A stretch of DNA of 64,000 nucleotides from JAUVPY01 sp034412795 (GTDB lineage: Bacteria; Chloroflexota; Anaerolineae; 4572-78; NAK82), in assembly GCA_034412795.1 (NCBI GenBank), contig DAOUMD010000034.1, positions 23,850 to 87,849 of the forward strand. The letters are read 5' to 3'. The stretch's first letter is position 1, and each line of letters begins with the position of its first letter. This document shows positions 18,651 to 25,966 of this stretch, one piece after another. Made by a program: the position numbers and the translations under genes. The notes below the pieces were generated by a model. That model was not told where the DNA came from and ran no database searches. It worked only from the letters and a program-made list of their open reading frames with translations.

Positions 18651-18679
18651 ATTATACCGCACTTCAACTTGAGTCGCAA
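18651..18679 (-). promoter_or_regulatory. Likely promoter of the glycan cluster
   Basis: Reading the minus strand: TTGCGA, 17 bases, TATAAT. It lies about 130 bases upstream of the rmd start, divergent from the mraZ promoter. Confidence 0.6.
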
Positions 18680-18755
18680 AGAACGAGAGCAAACGGTATT
18701 ACATCTCTCAACAATTTCGATTTTTTATGTCAACTTTAAAATTTTGAACAAGGGG

Positions 18756-18784
18756 TAGACAAGTGGGGCAAAGTGGTGTATAAT
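18756..18784 (+). promoter_or_regulatory. mraZ/dcw promoter
   Basis: TAGACA (one mismatch to TTGACA), exactly 17 bases, then a perfect TATAAT. Transcription would begin near 18,791, leaving an 85-base leader before mraZ. The hexamers are interleaved with the TGGGN boxes described next. Confidence 0.75.
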
Positions 18785-18820
18785 GTGGATACATGTGGGG
18801 AATAATGGGAGGAAGTGGGG
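18764..18820 (+). promoter_or_regulatory. MraZ-binding box array
   Basis: Six TGGGN-like pentamers at about 10-bp steps: TGGGG (18,764), TGGTG (18,774), TGTGG (18,784), TGTGG/TGGGG (18,794/18,796), TGGGA (18,806), TGGGG (18,816). MraZ is known to bind TGGGN direct repeats spaced by 5 nt in front of its own operon; here there are more units than the usual three or four, and they cover the -10 box and start site. Confidence 0.75.
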
Positions 18821-18822
18821 CA

Positions 18823-18838
18823 TAGAACATATGTTCTA
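18823..18838. promoter_or_regulatory. LexA-like palindrome in the mraZ leader
   Basis: TAGAACATATGTTCTA is a perfect 16-bp palindrome whose core GAACATATGTTC fits the GAAC-N4-GTTC SOS box of Gram-positive-type LexA. It lies about 35 bases after the predicted transcription start. No lexA gene is in view, so the assignment rests on the motif alone. Confidence 0.45.
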
Positions 18839-18876
18839 GCCCCATACATAGTCTCTGTGGGGGAGAACGACCCACC

Positions 18877-19308
18877 ATGTTTCTCGGTGAATTCTCACAT
18901 ACGCTCGACGAAAAAGGCCGGCTGACCATCCCCGCCAAGTTCCGAGATGAACTGGCCGGGGGCCTGGTTGTTACTCGTGGCATAGACCGCTGCCTCTCTG
19001 TCTATCCACGCCAGGTATGGGAAGGTCTGGCAGAGCAAATCGCCAAACTCCCCCTCACCCAGCGCAGTGCTCGCAATTTTGGTCGCTTGATGTTTTCCGG
19101 CGCTGCCGATTTCATTCCCGATCGGCAGGGCCGCGTTTTAATCCCGCAGGGACTGCGCGATTACGCAGAGCTCGATAGCGAGACGATCGTAATCGGCCTC
19201 TATGACAGGCTAGAAATCTGGAATCCCGATAGCTGGACAAACGTAAAGGCAAACGTCGAAGAAGACCCTGAGTCAATCGCTGAACAATTACAAGAACTAG
19301 GCATTTAG
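18877..19308 (+). CDS. mraZ: Transcriptional regulator MraZ
   Basis: First gene of the dcw cluster; 143 residues with two AbrB/SpoVT-type beta folds, each with the conserved signature: FLGEFSHTLDEKGRLTIPAK in the first half and FSGAADFIPDRQGRVLIPQG in the second. MraZ forms ring oligomers that bind TGGGN repeats and represses its own operon. The ribosome site GGGGGAGAA lies upstream. The stop is 3 bases before the rsmH start. Confidence 0.96.
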   Translation: MFLGEFSHTLDEKGRLTIPAKFRDELAGGLVVTRGIDRCLSVYPRQVWEGLAEQIAKLPLTQRSARNFGRLMFSGAADFIPDRQGRVLIPQGLRDYAELDSETIVIGLYDRLEIWNPDSWTNVKANVEEDPESIAEQLQELGI

Positions 19309-19311
19309 AAA

Positions 19312-20247
19312 ATGGAGGAGACGCCACCACATATTCCCGTTTTGCTCGACGAGGTAATGCAGGAACTCAAGCCTCATCCCGGCCAAAGGTTCATCGACGC
19401 CACCGTCGGAGCTGGCGGCCACGCAGAAGCTATCTTGGCAGCCACTGCTCCCGATGGCCGGGTACTGGCTCTAGACGTTGATCCTGATGCCTTGCATATC
19501 GCTCGCCAGCGACTCGCACCTTACATCCATCGCGTTCGTCTCGTAAACGCCAACTTCGAAGCAGTCGCTAGCATTGCCCAAAGCCACGATTTCGTCCCCG
19601 TCCATGGGATTCTGGTTGATCTGGGACTATCGTCAATGCAACTAAGCGTCGTCGAGCGCGGCTTCTCCTTTCAAAGCGAAGGTCCACTGGATATGAGATT
19701 CGATCCAAGCGGCCCTACCACCGCTGCTGATCTGATTAACAGTCTAGCGCAGGATGATTTGGCCGATCTGCTGTACCGCTTCGGTGAAGAGCGACGCAGC
19801 CGGGCCATCGCCCGTGCCATTGTCGCTGCCCGCCCTCTGCACACGACACGTGAGCTGGCCGATGTCGTAGCTCGGGCGGTAGGTGGGAGACGTAATGCAC
19901 GGATTCACCCGGCCACCCGAACTTTCCAGGCACTGCGCATTGCCGTCAATGATGAATTGGGTGTACTGAGCAACGTCCTTTCAGAGGCCACAGCAATCCT
20001 GGCTCCTGGCGGGCGACTGGCGGTTATCAGCTTCCATTCCCTGGAAGACCGGATTGTCAAGAGTTTTTTCAAGCGAGAGTCACAAGACTGCATATGTCCA
20101 CCTGAGCAACTCACTTGTACCTGTGACCACCAAGCTATCTTAAGTATTATAACACGGAAGCCGATTACTGCCAGTAATCACGAAGCCAGCGTAAACCCCA
20201 GGGCCCGCAGCGCAAAGCTGCGGGTCGCTGAACGTTTAGGGGGATAA
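19312..20247 (+). CDS. rsmH: 16S rRNA (cytosine1402-N4)-methyltransferase
   Basis: SAM-dependent methyltransferase (MraW/RsmH), 311 residues, normal length. HIPVLLDEVMQELKPHPGQR starts the protein, then FIDATVGAGGHAEAIL (SAM site), HGILVDLGLSSMQL, and GPLDMRFDPSGPTTAADLIN. AVISFHSLEDRIVKSFFKRE and the C-terminal NPRARSAKLRVAERL are family signatures. The ATG overlaps a GGAGGAG-like context directly after mraZ, so the two are probably coupled. Confidence 0.97.
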   Translation: MEETPPHIPVLLDEVMQELKPHPGQRFIDATVGAGGHAEAILAATAPDGRVLALDVDPDALHIARQRLAPYIHRVRLVNANFEAVASIAQSHDFVPVHGILVDLGLSSMQLSVVERGFSFQSEGPLDMRFDPSGPTTAADLINSLAQDDLADLLYRFGEERRSRAIARAIVAARPLHTTRELADVVARAVGGRRNARIHPATRTFQALRIAVNDELGVLSNVLSEATAILAPGGRLAVISFHSLEDRIVKSFFKRESQDCICPPEQLTCTCDHQAILSIITRKPITASNHEASVNPRARSAKLRVAERLGG

Positions 20248-20251
20248 TGTT

Positions 20252-20644
20252 ATGTCTAGTCAAACTATGCATTCTATCCAGACATTACTGAGACCCGGAT
20301 CTCTAGCTAAGACCATCAACTGGCGGATGGAACGTAAAGTGGCTCTGGGGATGATGCTCCTTCTCATCACCTTCAGCCTGATCGGTTGGCTGTATCTAAC
20401 GCAGGCCAGCTCCCTGACCACAACCAGCTTTCAAATCGAACATCTGAGAGCCGAACTTGCTGCGTCCAAACAGCAGAACGCCCAATTAGAACTGGAAATC
20501 GCCCAATGGGAGGACTTGCCCAGGATCGAAAAGCGCGCACGTGAACTTGGGTTTGCCCCCCCCAGCCAGGTACGCTATTTACCTGTACCCAATTACCCGG
20601 TGCCAGATCCAGACAATCCTGTGATCAACGCATCAACGCAATAA
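20252..20644 (+). CDS. ftsL: FtsL-like / septum formation initiator protein
   Basis: A 130-residue bitopic membrane protein in the ftsL position between rsmH and ftsI. A cytoplasmic N-terminus of about 30 residues is followed by one helix (VALGMMLLLITFSLIGWLYL), a predicted coiled coil (FQIEHLRAELAASKQQNAQL), and the motif LPRIEKRARELGFAPPSQVR that is typical of FtsL/DivIC proteins. In the divisome such proteins form FtsQLB complexes and activate FtsWI. Sequence identity in this family is low, so position and layout carry the call. Confidence 0.8.
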   Translation: MSSQTMHSIQTLLRPGSLAKTINWRMERKVALGMMLLLITFSLIGWLYLTQASSLTTTSFQIEHLRAELAASKQQNAQLELEIAQWEDLPRIEKRARELGFAPPSQVRYLPVPNYPVPDPDNPVINASTQ

Positions 20645-20649
20645 TCCGA

Positions 20650-20740
20650 TTTTGCTGTTTACCAATCTAGCAGTCTGCCAACCTACCAAATTTACGAATT
20701 CACCGGTTAGTTCATTTGTTGAGTTGTTAACTTGTCGATT
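20650..20740. repeat. Degenerate word-like repeat spacer before ftsI
   Basis: AT-rich spacer of ~8- to 9-bp related words (CCAATCTAG, AACCTACC, TTTGTTGAG, TTGTTAACT, TTGTCGATT) with partly complementary halves. It separates ftsL from ftsI in an otherwise tightly packed cluster and resembles the coding word repeats elsewhere in the window. Confidence 0.5.
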
Positions 20741-20761
20741 TCTTGGGAGAACATTAGCACA

Positions 20762-22492
20762 ATGGCAGCCAATTCCAGCACCCGCTGGCGTATTCTCGCT
20801 ACGATAGCCATTCTGTCGGCTGGCGCTTTGATTCTCGTCGGGCAACTGTTTCGCTGGCAAGTGCTCGAACACGAGACCTTTTTGGCCCTGGCCGAAGAAG
20901 AACATCAGTCAGAAGTCACTATACGCCCACGCCGAGGTGCTATATACGACCGCAACGGATTCTTGTTGGCAGCCGATACCTTTCAATACGCGGTCTCTGC
21001 CTCGCCATCGATGATTAGCGACCCCTACACCACCGCCGACCGGCTCTTTCCCCTTTTGGAGACAAGCCGCGACGATACACTGACCGCGCTGACCAGTGAT
21101 ACAGCATGGATCCCTTTGGCGCGTGGAGTACCCCAGCCAATAGGCGAAACGATCATCGAGTGGGACATCACCGGCATTCAGGTAGAATCACACGCCAAGC
21201 GTGTTTATCCGGGCGAAACGCTGAGCGCGCACCTACTCGGCTTCGTCAACGACAACGACAATGGATTCTACGGAGTTGAAGGCTACTACGACGCGATGTT
21301 GCGCGGAACCCCGGGCCTACGCCAGGGGGAACGCGACCCCTTTGGGTCATCCATACCTATTGGTCTGGGACAATACATTCCGCCTCGCGATGGCAAGAGC
21401 CTGGTGCTCACCATAGACCGCACCGCGCAATACATCGTGGAACGTGAGCTGGAAAACGCTGTTGCCACCTATCAAGCTGAGAGCGGGACCGTGGTAGTGC
21501 TCGACCCAAAGACGGGCGCTGTTCTGGCAATGGCTAGCTGGCCGACCTACGATCCCAACCGCTTCGCCAAGACCGATCAAGTTCTTTTCCCCGATCCTGC
21601 AGTGAGCGAACAGTATGAACCTGGTTCTGTGTTTAAGGTGATCACCATTGCGGCCGGTCTTGACTCTGGTGTCATCACGCCTGAGTCAACCATCTACGAT
21701 GGCGGCATGATTGAGGTAGGTGGCCGCACCATCTACAACTGGGATCGACAATCCCACGGTATGGTAGACATGACCACAGTGCTGGGCAAATCGCTTAACG
21801 TAGGCGCCGCCCAGGTGGCAGTCACCTTGGGAAAGGAACGCTTTTACACATACGTACGGCGCTTCGGCTTTGGACGCATCACTGAGGTAGATCTTGACAG
21901 CGAAGGTCCCGGCACACTCAAGACACCTGGCGACCCGGATTGGCACGAGAGCGACCTTGGCACCAACAGCTTTGGACAGGGGATCGCAACTACTCCACTA
22001 CAAATGGCTGCGGCTATGGTCGCCGTTGCCAACGACGGCCTGTTGCTGAAACCCTATATAGTGCAACAGTTCATCGAAGGTGACCGCACGCTCTCCGTGC
22101 AACCGACTGTAGTACGTCGTGTCATATTGGCCCAAACAGCACAAACATTGACGGACATGCTGGTTAAGGCCGTGATTCAGGAAACCGAACTGGCACAAGT
22201 GCCTGGCTATAGTGTAGCCGGCAAGACCGGCACAGCCCAAATTCCCGTCCCGGGTGGCTATCACCCCAGTCTCACGGTCGCCTCGTTTGCTGGCTTCTTA
22301 CCGGCCGACGACCCGGCTTTGGTGATTCTAGTCGTCATCGACAAGCCTCAAACCTCGCCATGGGGCGGACAGGTCGCAGCGCCGGTGTTTGCCAGTATCG
22401 CACAGCAACTGGTGGTTATTTTCGACATACCACCGGACGAAATAAGGTTGAACCATACGGCAAGTCAGGAAATAGCTACTGCTGATCATTAA
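20762..22492 (+). CDS. ftsI: Peptidoglycan transpeptidase FtsI (PBP, class B)
   Basis: Division-specific penicillin-binding protein, 576 residues. One N-terminal helix (ILATIAILSAGALILVGQLF), then the pedestal domain with RRGAIYDRNGFLLA, then the transpeptidase with the three active-site motifs: SVFK (Ser289), SLN (Ser344) and KTG (Lys488). No PASTA repeats at the C-terminus. I start at ATG 20,762, with GGGAGA upstream; an in-frame TTG 30 bases earlier would put the ribosome site inside the gene. murE would normally follow but murF does. Confidence 0.95.
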   Translation: MAANSSTRWRILATIAILSAGALILVGQLFRWQVLEHETFLALAEEEHQSEVTIRPRRGAIYDRNGFLLAADTFQYAVSASPSMISDPYTTADRLFPLLETSRDDTLTALTSDTAWIPLARGVPQPIGETIIEWDITGIQVESHAKRVYPGETLSAHLLGFVNDNDNGFYGVEGYYDAMLRGTPGLRQGERDPFGSSIPIGLGQYIPPRDGKSLVLTIDRTAQYIVERELENAVATYQAESGTVVVLDPKTGAVLAMASWPTYDPNRFAKTDQVLFPDPAVSEQYEPGSVFKVITIAAGLDSGVITPESTIYDGGMIEVGGRTIYNWDRQSHGMVDMTTVLGKSLNVGAAQVAVTLGKERFYTYVRRFGFGRITEVDLDSEGPGTLKTPGDPDWHESDLGTNSFGQGIATTPLQMAAAMVAVANDGLLLKPYIVQQFIEGDRTLSVQPTVVRRVILAQTAQTLTDMLVKAVIQETELAQVPGYSVAGKTGTAQIPVPGGYHPSLTVASFAGFLPADDPALVILVVIDKPQTSPWGGQVAAPVFASIAQQLVVIFDIPPDEIRLNHTASQEIATADH

Positions 22493-22537
22493 TTTACCGA
22501 TTCGTTGATTTTCAGAATTGCCAATTTTTTCAGAGAA

Positions 22538-23977
22538 ATGCTGACACTAGCAGATGTAATTGAAGCATTAACCGAATATCGGTGGGCAGAGGCTGAGAGC
22601 GAAGCCATCAGTCGGGTAATCATCGACTCGCGTCAGGCAGTACCTGGTTCGCTGTTCGTAGCCTTACCTGGCGAGCGTGTGGACGGGCATGATTACGTAG
22701 CCGATGCCTTCGACCGAGGTGCGGTCGTTGCCCTAGTGCATCGAATTCCGGATGCCGAATGTTGGACGCTGGACACTACTCAAATATCAAACATCAAACA
22801 TCAAACATCAAATGCCCATGCCCACATATCAGAACCTTTCCGTATCTGTCTGAGAGTTGACGACAGTCTGAAGGGATTGCAAAAACTGGCCACCTATTGG
22901 CGGGCAAAATTCAACCCGCGTGTGACGGCCATCACTGGCAGTGTCGGCAAGAGCACCACCAAAGAATTGACCTGGGCAGTCCTTCGCCAGCGCTTCAACA
23001 CCCTTAAAAACCCGGGCAATCTTAACAACGAAATTGGCCTGCCGCTGACACTGCTTCACCTGGATGAAACTCACCAACGGGTTGTGCTCGAAATGGGTAT
23101 GTACGACCTGGGTGAGATCAGCGAATTGTGCGCCATTGCCTTACCTCACATTGGTGTGGTTACTAACGTCGGCCCAACCCACCTGGAGCGGCTGGGGACC
23201 ATCGAGCGCATCACCCAGGCCAAGGCCGAATTGGTGCAGGCCCTTCCGAATGACGGCGTGGCCATACTGAATCAAGACGATCTACATGTTCGTTCAATGG
23301 CCGGGCAAACACAGGCTCGCGTGCTCACCTATGGCGTGACGCCGGAGGCCGACCTCTGGGCCAGCGACATCGAGAGCGAAGGGCTAGAAGGGATTCGTTT
23401 TGTGCTCCACTACCAAGGTGAAGGAATTCACGCCAAGGTGCCATTGCTGGGTCGCCACAGCGTTCACACTGCCCTACGAGCGACGGCCGTCGGTCTTGTC
23501 GAACAGATGACCTGGCAGGAAATCATAAGTGGCTTACAGGATAGCTCGGTACAACTGCATCTAGTCAGTGTGCCAGGTATCAACAGTTCGACGCTGTTGG
23601 ATGACACGTATAATGCCAGCCCTGTCTCAACCATCGCCGCCCTGAACCTACTCGACGACTTGGCCGGGCGCAGCATCGCCGTTTTAGGGGATATGGCTGA
23701 GCTAGGTGACCAAGCGGAAGAAGGCCACCGCAGAGTGGGATGCCGTGCCGCTGCTATAGTAGATTTTCTCATCACAGTCGGCCCCCGCGCCCACATGATA
23801 GCTGACGAGGCCCGTGCCTGTGGCTTATCACCGGAAGCTATCACCGAAGTCGAGACCAATGACCAGGCAATTGCCCACTTACGCCAGATTATACAACGTG
23901 GCGACATCATACTGGTAAAAGGGTCTCGCTCGATGGCGATGGAAGAGATCGTAGCTGCACTTCAGGTTCCGGTATAA
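22538..23977 (+). CDS. murF: UDP-MurNAc-tripeptide:D-Ala-D-Ala ligase MurF
   Basis: Adds D-Ala-D-Ala to the UDP-MurNAc tripeptide. 479 residues from ATG 22,538 (MLTLADVIEALTEYRW, the usual MurF opening); an upstream TTG would add 11 unlike residues. IDSRQAVPGSLFVALPGERVDGHDY is the uridine-binding domain, AITGSVGKSTTKEL (about 131-143) the ATP site, NNEIGLPLTLL and LEMGMYDLGEIS the MurF-specific central motifs, LDDTYNASPVS the C-terminal domain start. Odd: about 15 residues near position 85 (SNIKHQTSNAHAHIS) come from a CAAACAT 7-bp repeat at 22,781-22,815. Confidence 0.95.
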   Translation: MLTLADVIEALTEYRWAEAESEAISRVIIDSRQAVPGSLFVALPGERVDGHDYVADAFDRGAVVALVHRIPDAECWTLDTTQISNIKHQTSNAHAHISEPFRICLRVDDSLKGLQKLATYWRAKFNPRVTAITGSVGKSTTKELTWAVLRQRFNTLKNPGNLNNEIGLPLTLLHLDETHQRVVLEMGMYDLGEISELCAIALPHIGVVTNVGPTHLERLGTIERITQAKAELVQALPNDGVAILNQDDLHVRSMAGQTQARVLTYGVTPEADLWASDIESEGLEGIRFVLHYQGEGIHAKVPLLGRHSVHTALRATAVGLVEQMTWQEIISGLQDSSVQLHLVSVPGINSSTLLDDTYNASPVSTIAALNLLDDLAGRSIAVLGDMAELGDQAEEGHRRVGCRAAAIVDFLITVGPRAHMIADEARACGLSPEAITEVETNDQAIAHLRQIIQRGDIILVKGSRSMAMEEIVAALQVPV

Positions 23978-23981
23978 GCTA

Positions 23982-24959
23982 ATGGCCTATTCACTGGCTC
24001 TGGGGACAATTGCATTCTTATTGACCGTCATTTGGGGCGGACCGCTCATCAATCTGTTGCGACGGCAACGCATCGGCAAGCAAATTCGTATTGAAGAGCC
24101 GACGATCCATCGAACCAAGATGGGGACCCCCACGATGGGGGGATTGATGATTATCGTACCGGTACTGGTCATTACCGGCGTGCTAAATGTGGCTAATCTG
24201 ATGGGACTGAATCTTATCGGACGCTCGATCCTGGTGCCGTTGGGCGTGATGGTGGCCTACGGGACCTTGGGCGCTATTGATGACCTGGCCGGTGTACGTC
24301 GCATGCCAACCGGTATGCTGGCCAGACACAAATTCTTGTGGCAGACGCTCTTTGCCGCCATCACCGCGCTAGCTTTGCACCTCGTCCTCGACCTGCGAAG
24401 TGTGGCGATCCCTGGAGTGCCCGAGAAGATTGACATCGGCCTGTGGTACGTCCCGATTGCCATGTTTATCATCGTCGGGACATCAAATGCAGTCAATTTT
24501 GCAGATGGCCTGGACGCATTGGCCGGCAGCCTGGCGGCCGTTGCCTTTGTGGCCTACGGCGTCATCGCTTTCCTGCAAGGCCAGATCTGGCTGGTTGCCT
24601 TCGACTTCACTGTGGTGGGGGCTATCTTTGCTTTCCTCTGGTACAACGCCTATCCAGCCGAGCTTTTTATGGGCGACACCGGCTCCCTGGCATTGGGAGC
24701 CACTCTGGCCGTCGTGGCTTTAATGACCGGACAGTGGCTGTTGCTGCCTATAGTTGGTTTTATGTTTGTGGCTGAAACGTTGTCCGTCGCTCTGCAAGTG
24801 GGCTACTTTAAACTCACCGGCGGCAAACGCATCTTCAAAATGGCGCCACTCCACTTGCATTTTGAACTTCAAGGCTGGTCCGAGACGCAGGTCACCCAGC
24901 GTTTCTGGCTAATTGGCATATTGACCGCGATGCTCGGCATCGCACTAGCTTTGGCTTAG
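23982..24959 (+). CDS. mraY: Phospho-MurNAc-pentapeptide translocase MraY
   Basis: Integral membrane enzyme making lipid I from UDP-MurNAc-pentapeptide and undecaprenyl phosphate. 325 residues with about ten helices. Conserved cytoplasmic motifs are visible: TMGGLMI after HRTKMGTPT, GAIDDLAGVRR (first Asp pair), SNAVNFADGLDALAG (catalytic Asp region), FMGDTGSLALG, and APLHLHFELQG (the histidine motif, usually HHH, here HLH). The start is 4 bases after the murF stop. Confidence 0.96.
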   Translation: MAYSLALGTIAFLLTVIWGGPLINLLRRQRIGKQIRIEEPTIHRTKMGTPTMGGLMIIVPVLVITGVLNVANLMGLNLIGRSILVPLGVMVAYGTLGAIDDLAGVRRMPTGMLARHKFLWQTLFAAITALALHLVLDLRSVAIPGVPEKIDIGLWYVPIAMFIIVGTSNAVNFADGLDALAGSLAAVAFVAYGVIAFLQGQIWLVAFDFTVVGAIFAFLWYNAYPAELFMGDTGSLALGATLAVVALMTGQWLLLPIVGFMFVAETLSVALQVGYFKLTGGKRIFKMAPLHLHFELQGWSETQVTQRFWLIGILTAMLGIALALA

Positions 24960-24962
24960 GCC

Positions 24963-25042
24963 GCGTCCAAGAATAACTTTGCGCATTATGAAAGATTTCG
25001 CTCAGAATTTTGGCCCGAAAGTAGGAAGTTATTTCTGGACGC
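24963..25042. repeat. Inverted-repeat element after mraY
   Basis: GCGTCCAAGAATAACTT (24,963-24,979) is repeated in inverted form as AAGTTATTTCTGGACGC (25,026-25,042), with one or two mismatches, around a 46-bp centre. It could be a small MITE-like insertion or a large hairpin between mraY and the next gene. Confidence 0.7.
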
Positions 25043-25088
25043 TTCTTTAGAAAACCTCATATTCATTTTCGTAAGGAGGAAATACCAA

Positions 25089-25400
25089 ATGAATAAGTCA
25101 TCCACAGTCCAATTCCCCACCCGGGAACCCAAGGTTAGCCGAAACGGTCGCAGCGGTCAGGGTCACACCGACGAGGCCGATGCCCGTTACGCGGCAGCTT
25201 TGAAACTGGTGCAGGTTATTGACCATAACCTGCGGAACGGTACGCAACATTACTACAATACCCAGGGCAGGCTTCTGCGCACGTTGGATGAAGTGATCAA
25301 CGCTGTGCTGACGGATAACCTCGCCCCGAGTAAACCGAGTAAGTACCCACAAGAAGCTGAGGCTGTTCAGTGGGTACCGATCAATGAGTTGGTGGCCTGA
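25089..25400 (+). CDS. Small protein of unknown function (103 aa) in dcw cluster
   Basis: No family recognised. The start is well supported by AAGGAGG eight to nine bases upstream. The N-terminal 35 residues are polar and basic (STVQFPTREPKVSRNGRSGQ), the middle looks helical (DARYAAALKLVQVIDHNLRN ... LLRTLDEVINAVLTDNLAP), no membrane segment or signal peptide. Lies between mraY and the DsrE-like gene with 130-160 bp spacers on both sides, so it may be a later insertion into the cluster. Confidence 0.6.
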   Translation: MNKSSTVQFPTREPKVSRNGRSGQGHTDEADARYAAALKLVQVIDHNLRNGTQHYYNTQGRLLRTLDEVINAVLTDNLAPSKPSKYPQEAEAVQWVPINELVA

Positions 25401-25563
25401 TGAGGGGAAGCAGATTCCCTGACTGGCCCCCCGCTCTCGACTCTAGCGAGGCTTAGGGCCGGCCACAAATCAACAAGCCAATCAGAGATTAAGGCAGACC
25501 CAAACTGGTGTCTTAGTTCTGTCGACTTGTTGGCTTGCCGACCCAGCCACAGGAGAAGATACG

Positions 25564-25902
25564 ATGGAAAAACAACCTTGGGCTGTTGTCATCAGCCAAA
25601 ATGGCCTGAGCACCGAGGAAGGTGATGGTGAAATCCATCAGCTACTTGGGATGCTGGAGGAAGCTAAAGAACCGCCAGTGAAACTCTATTTCACCACCGA
25701 AGGCGTGTCGCTGGTCGCTGCCGGCTCCCCCATCCTGTCCAGGCTCAGGAAATTGGAAGCCAATGGCGTTGAGATGGTCACGTGCCGCACGTGCCTGGAT
25801 TATCTGGGACTGCGCGACCATGTGGAGGTCGGTCGCATCAGTGCAATGGAGCACATTATGACTGACATGGAACATAACCCGAATGTGGTGGTGCTCGAAT
25901 AA
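25564..25902 (+). CDS. DsrE-fold protein like the C-terminal domain of YedF
   Basis: A 112-residue protein with an alpha/beta DsrE/DsrF-like fold. PVKLYFTTEGVSLVAAGSPI and LRKLEANGVEMVTCRTCLDYLGLRDHVEVG match the C-terminal domain of the putative selenium-metabolism sulfurtransferase-like protein YedF, including the Cys-x-x-Cys pair. The N-terminal TusA domain of YedF is absent. Good ribosome site (AGGAGAAG). It sits between mraY and murD; a role in cell-wall synthesis is not known, so it may be a hitchhiker or a redox/sulfur sensor (inference). Confidence 0.75.
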   Translation: MEKQPWAVVISQNGLSTEEGDGEIHQLLGMLEEAKEPPVKLYFTTEGVSLVAAGSPILSRLRKLEANGVEMVTCRTCLDYLGLRDHVEVGRISAMEHIMTDMEHNPNVVVLE

Positions 25903-25966
25903 GGAACGCATCGGCGTCACCGCGGACGTCTATCCGAATACATCACCCGAACCTTAAGATAAGATT

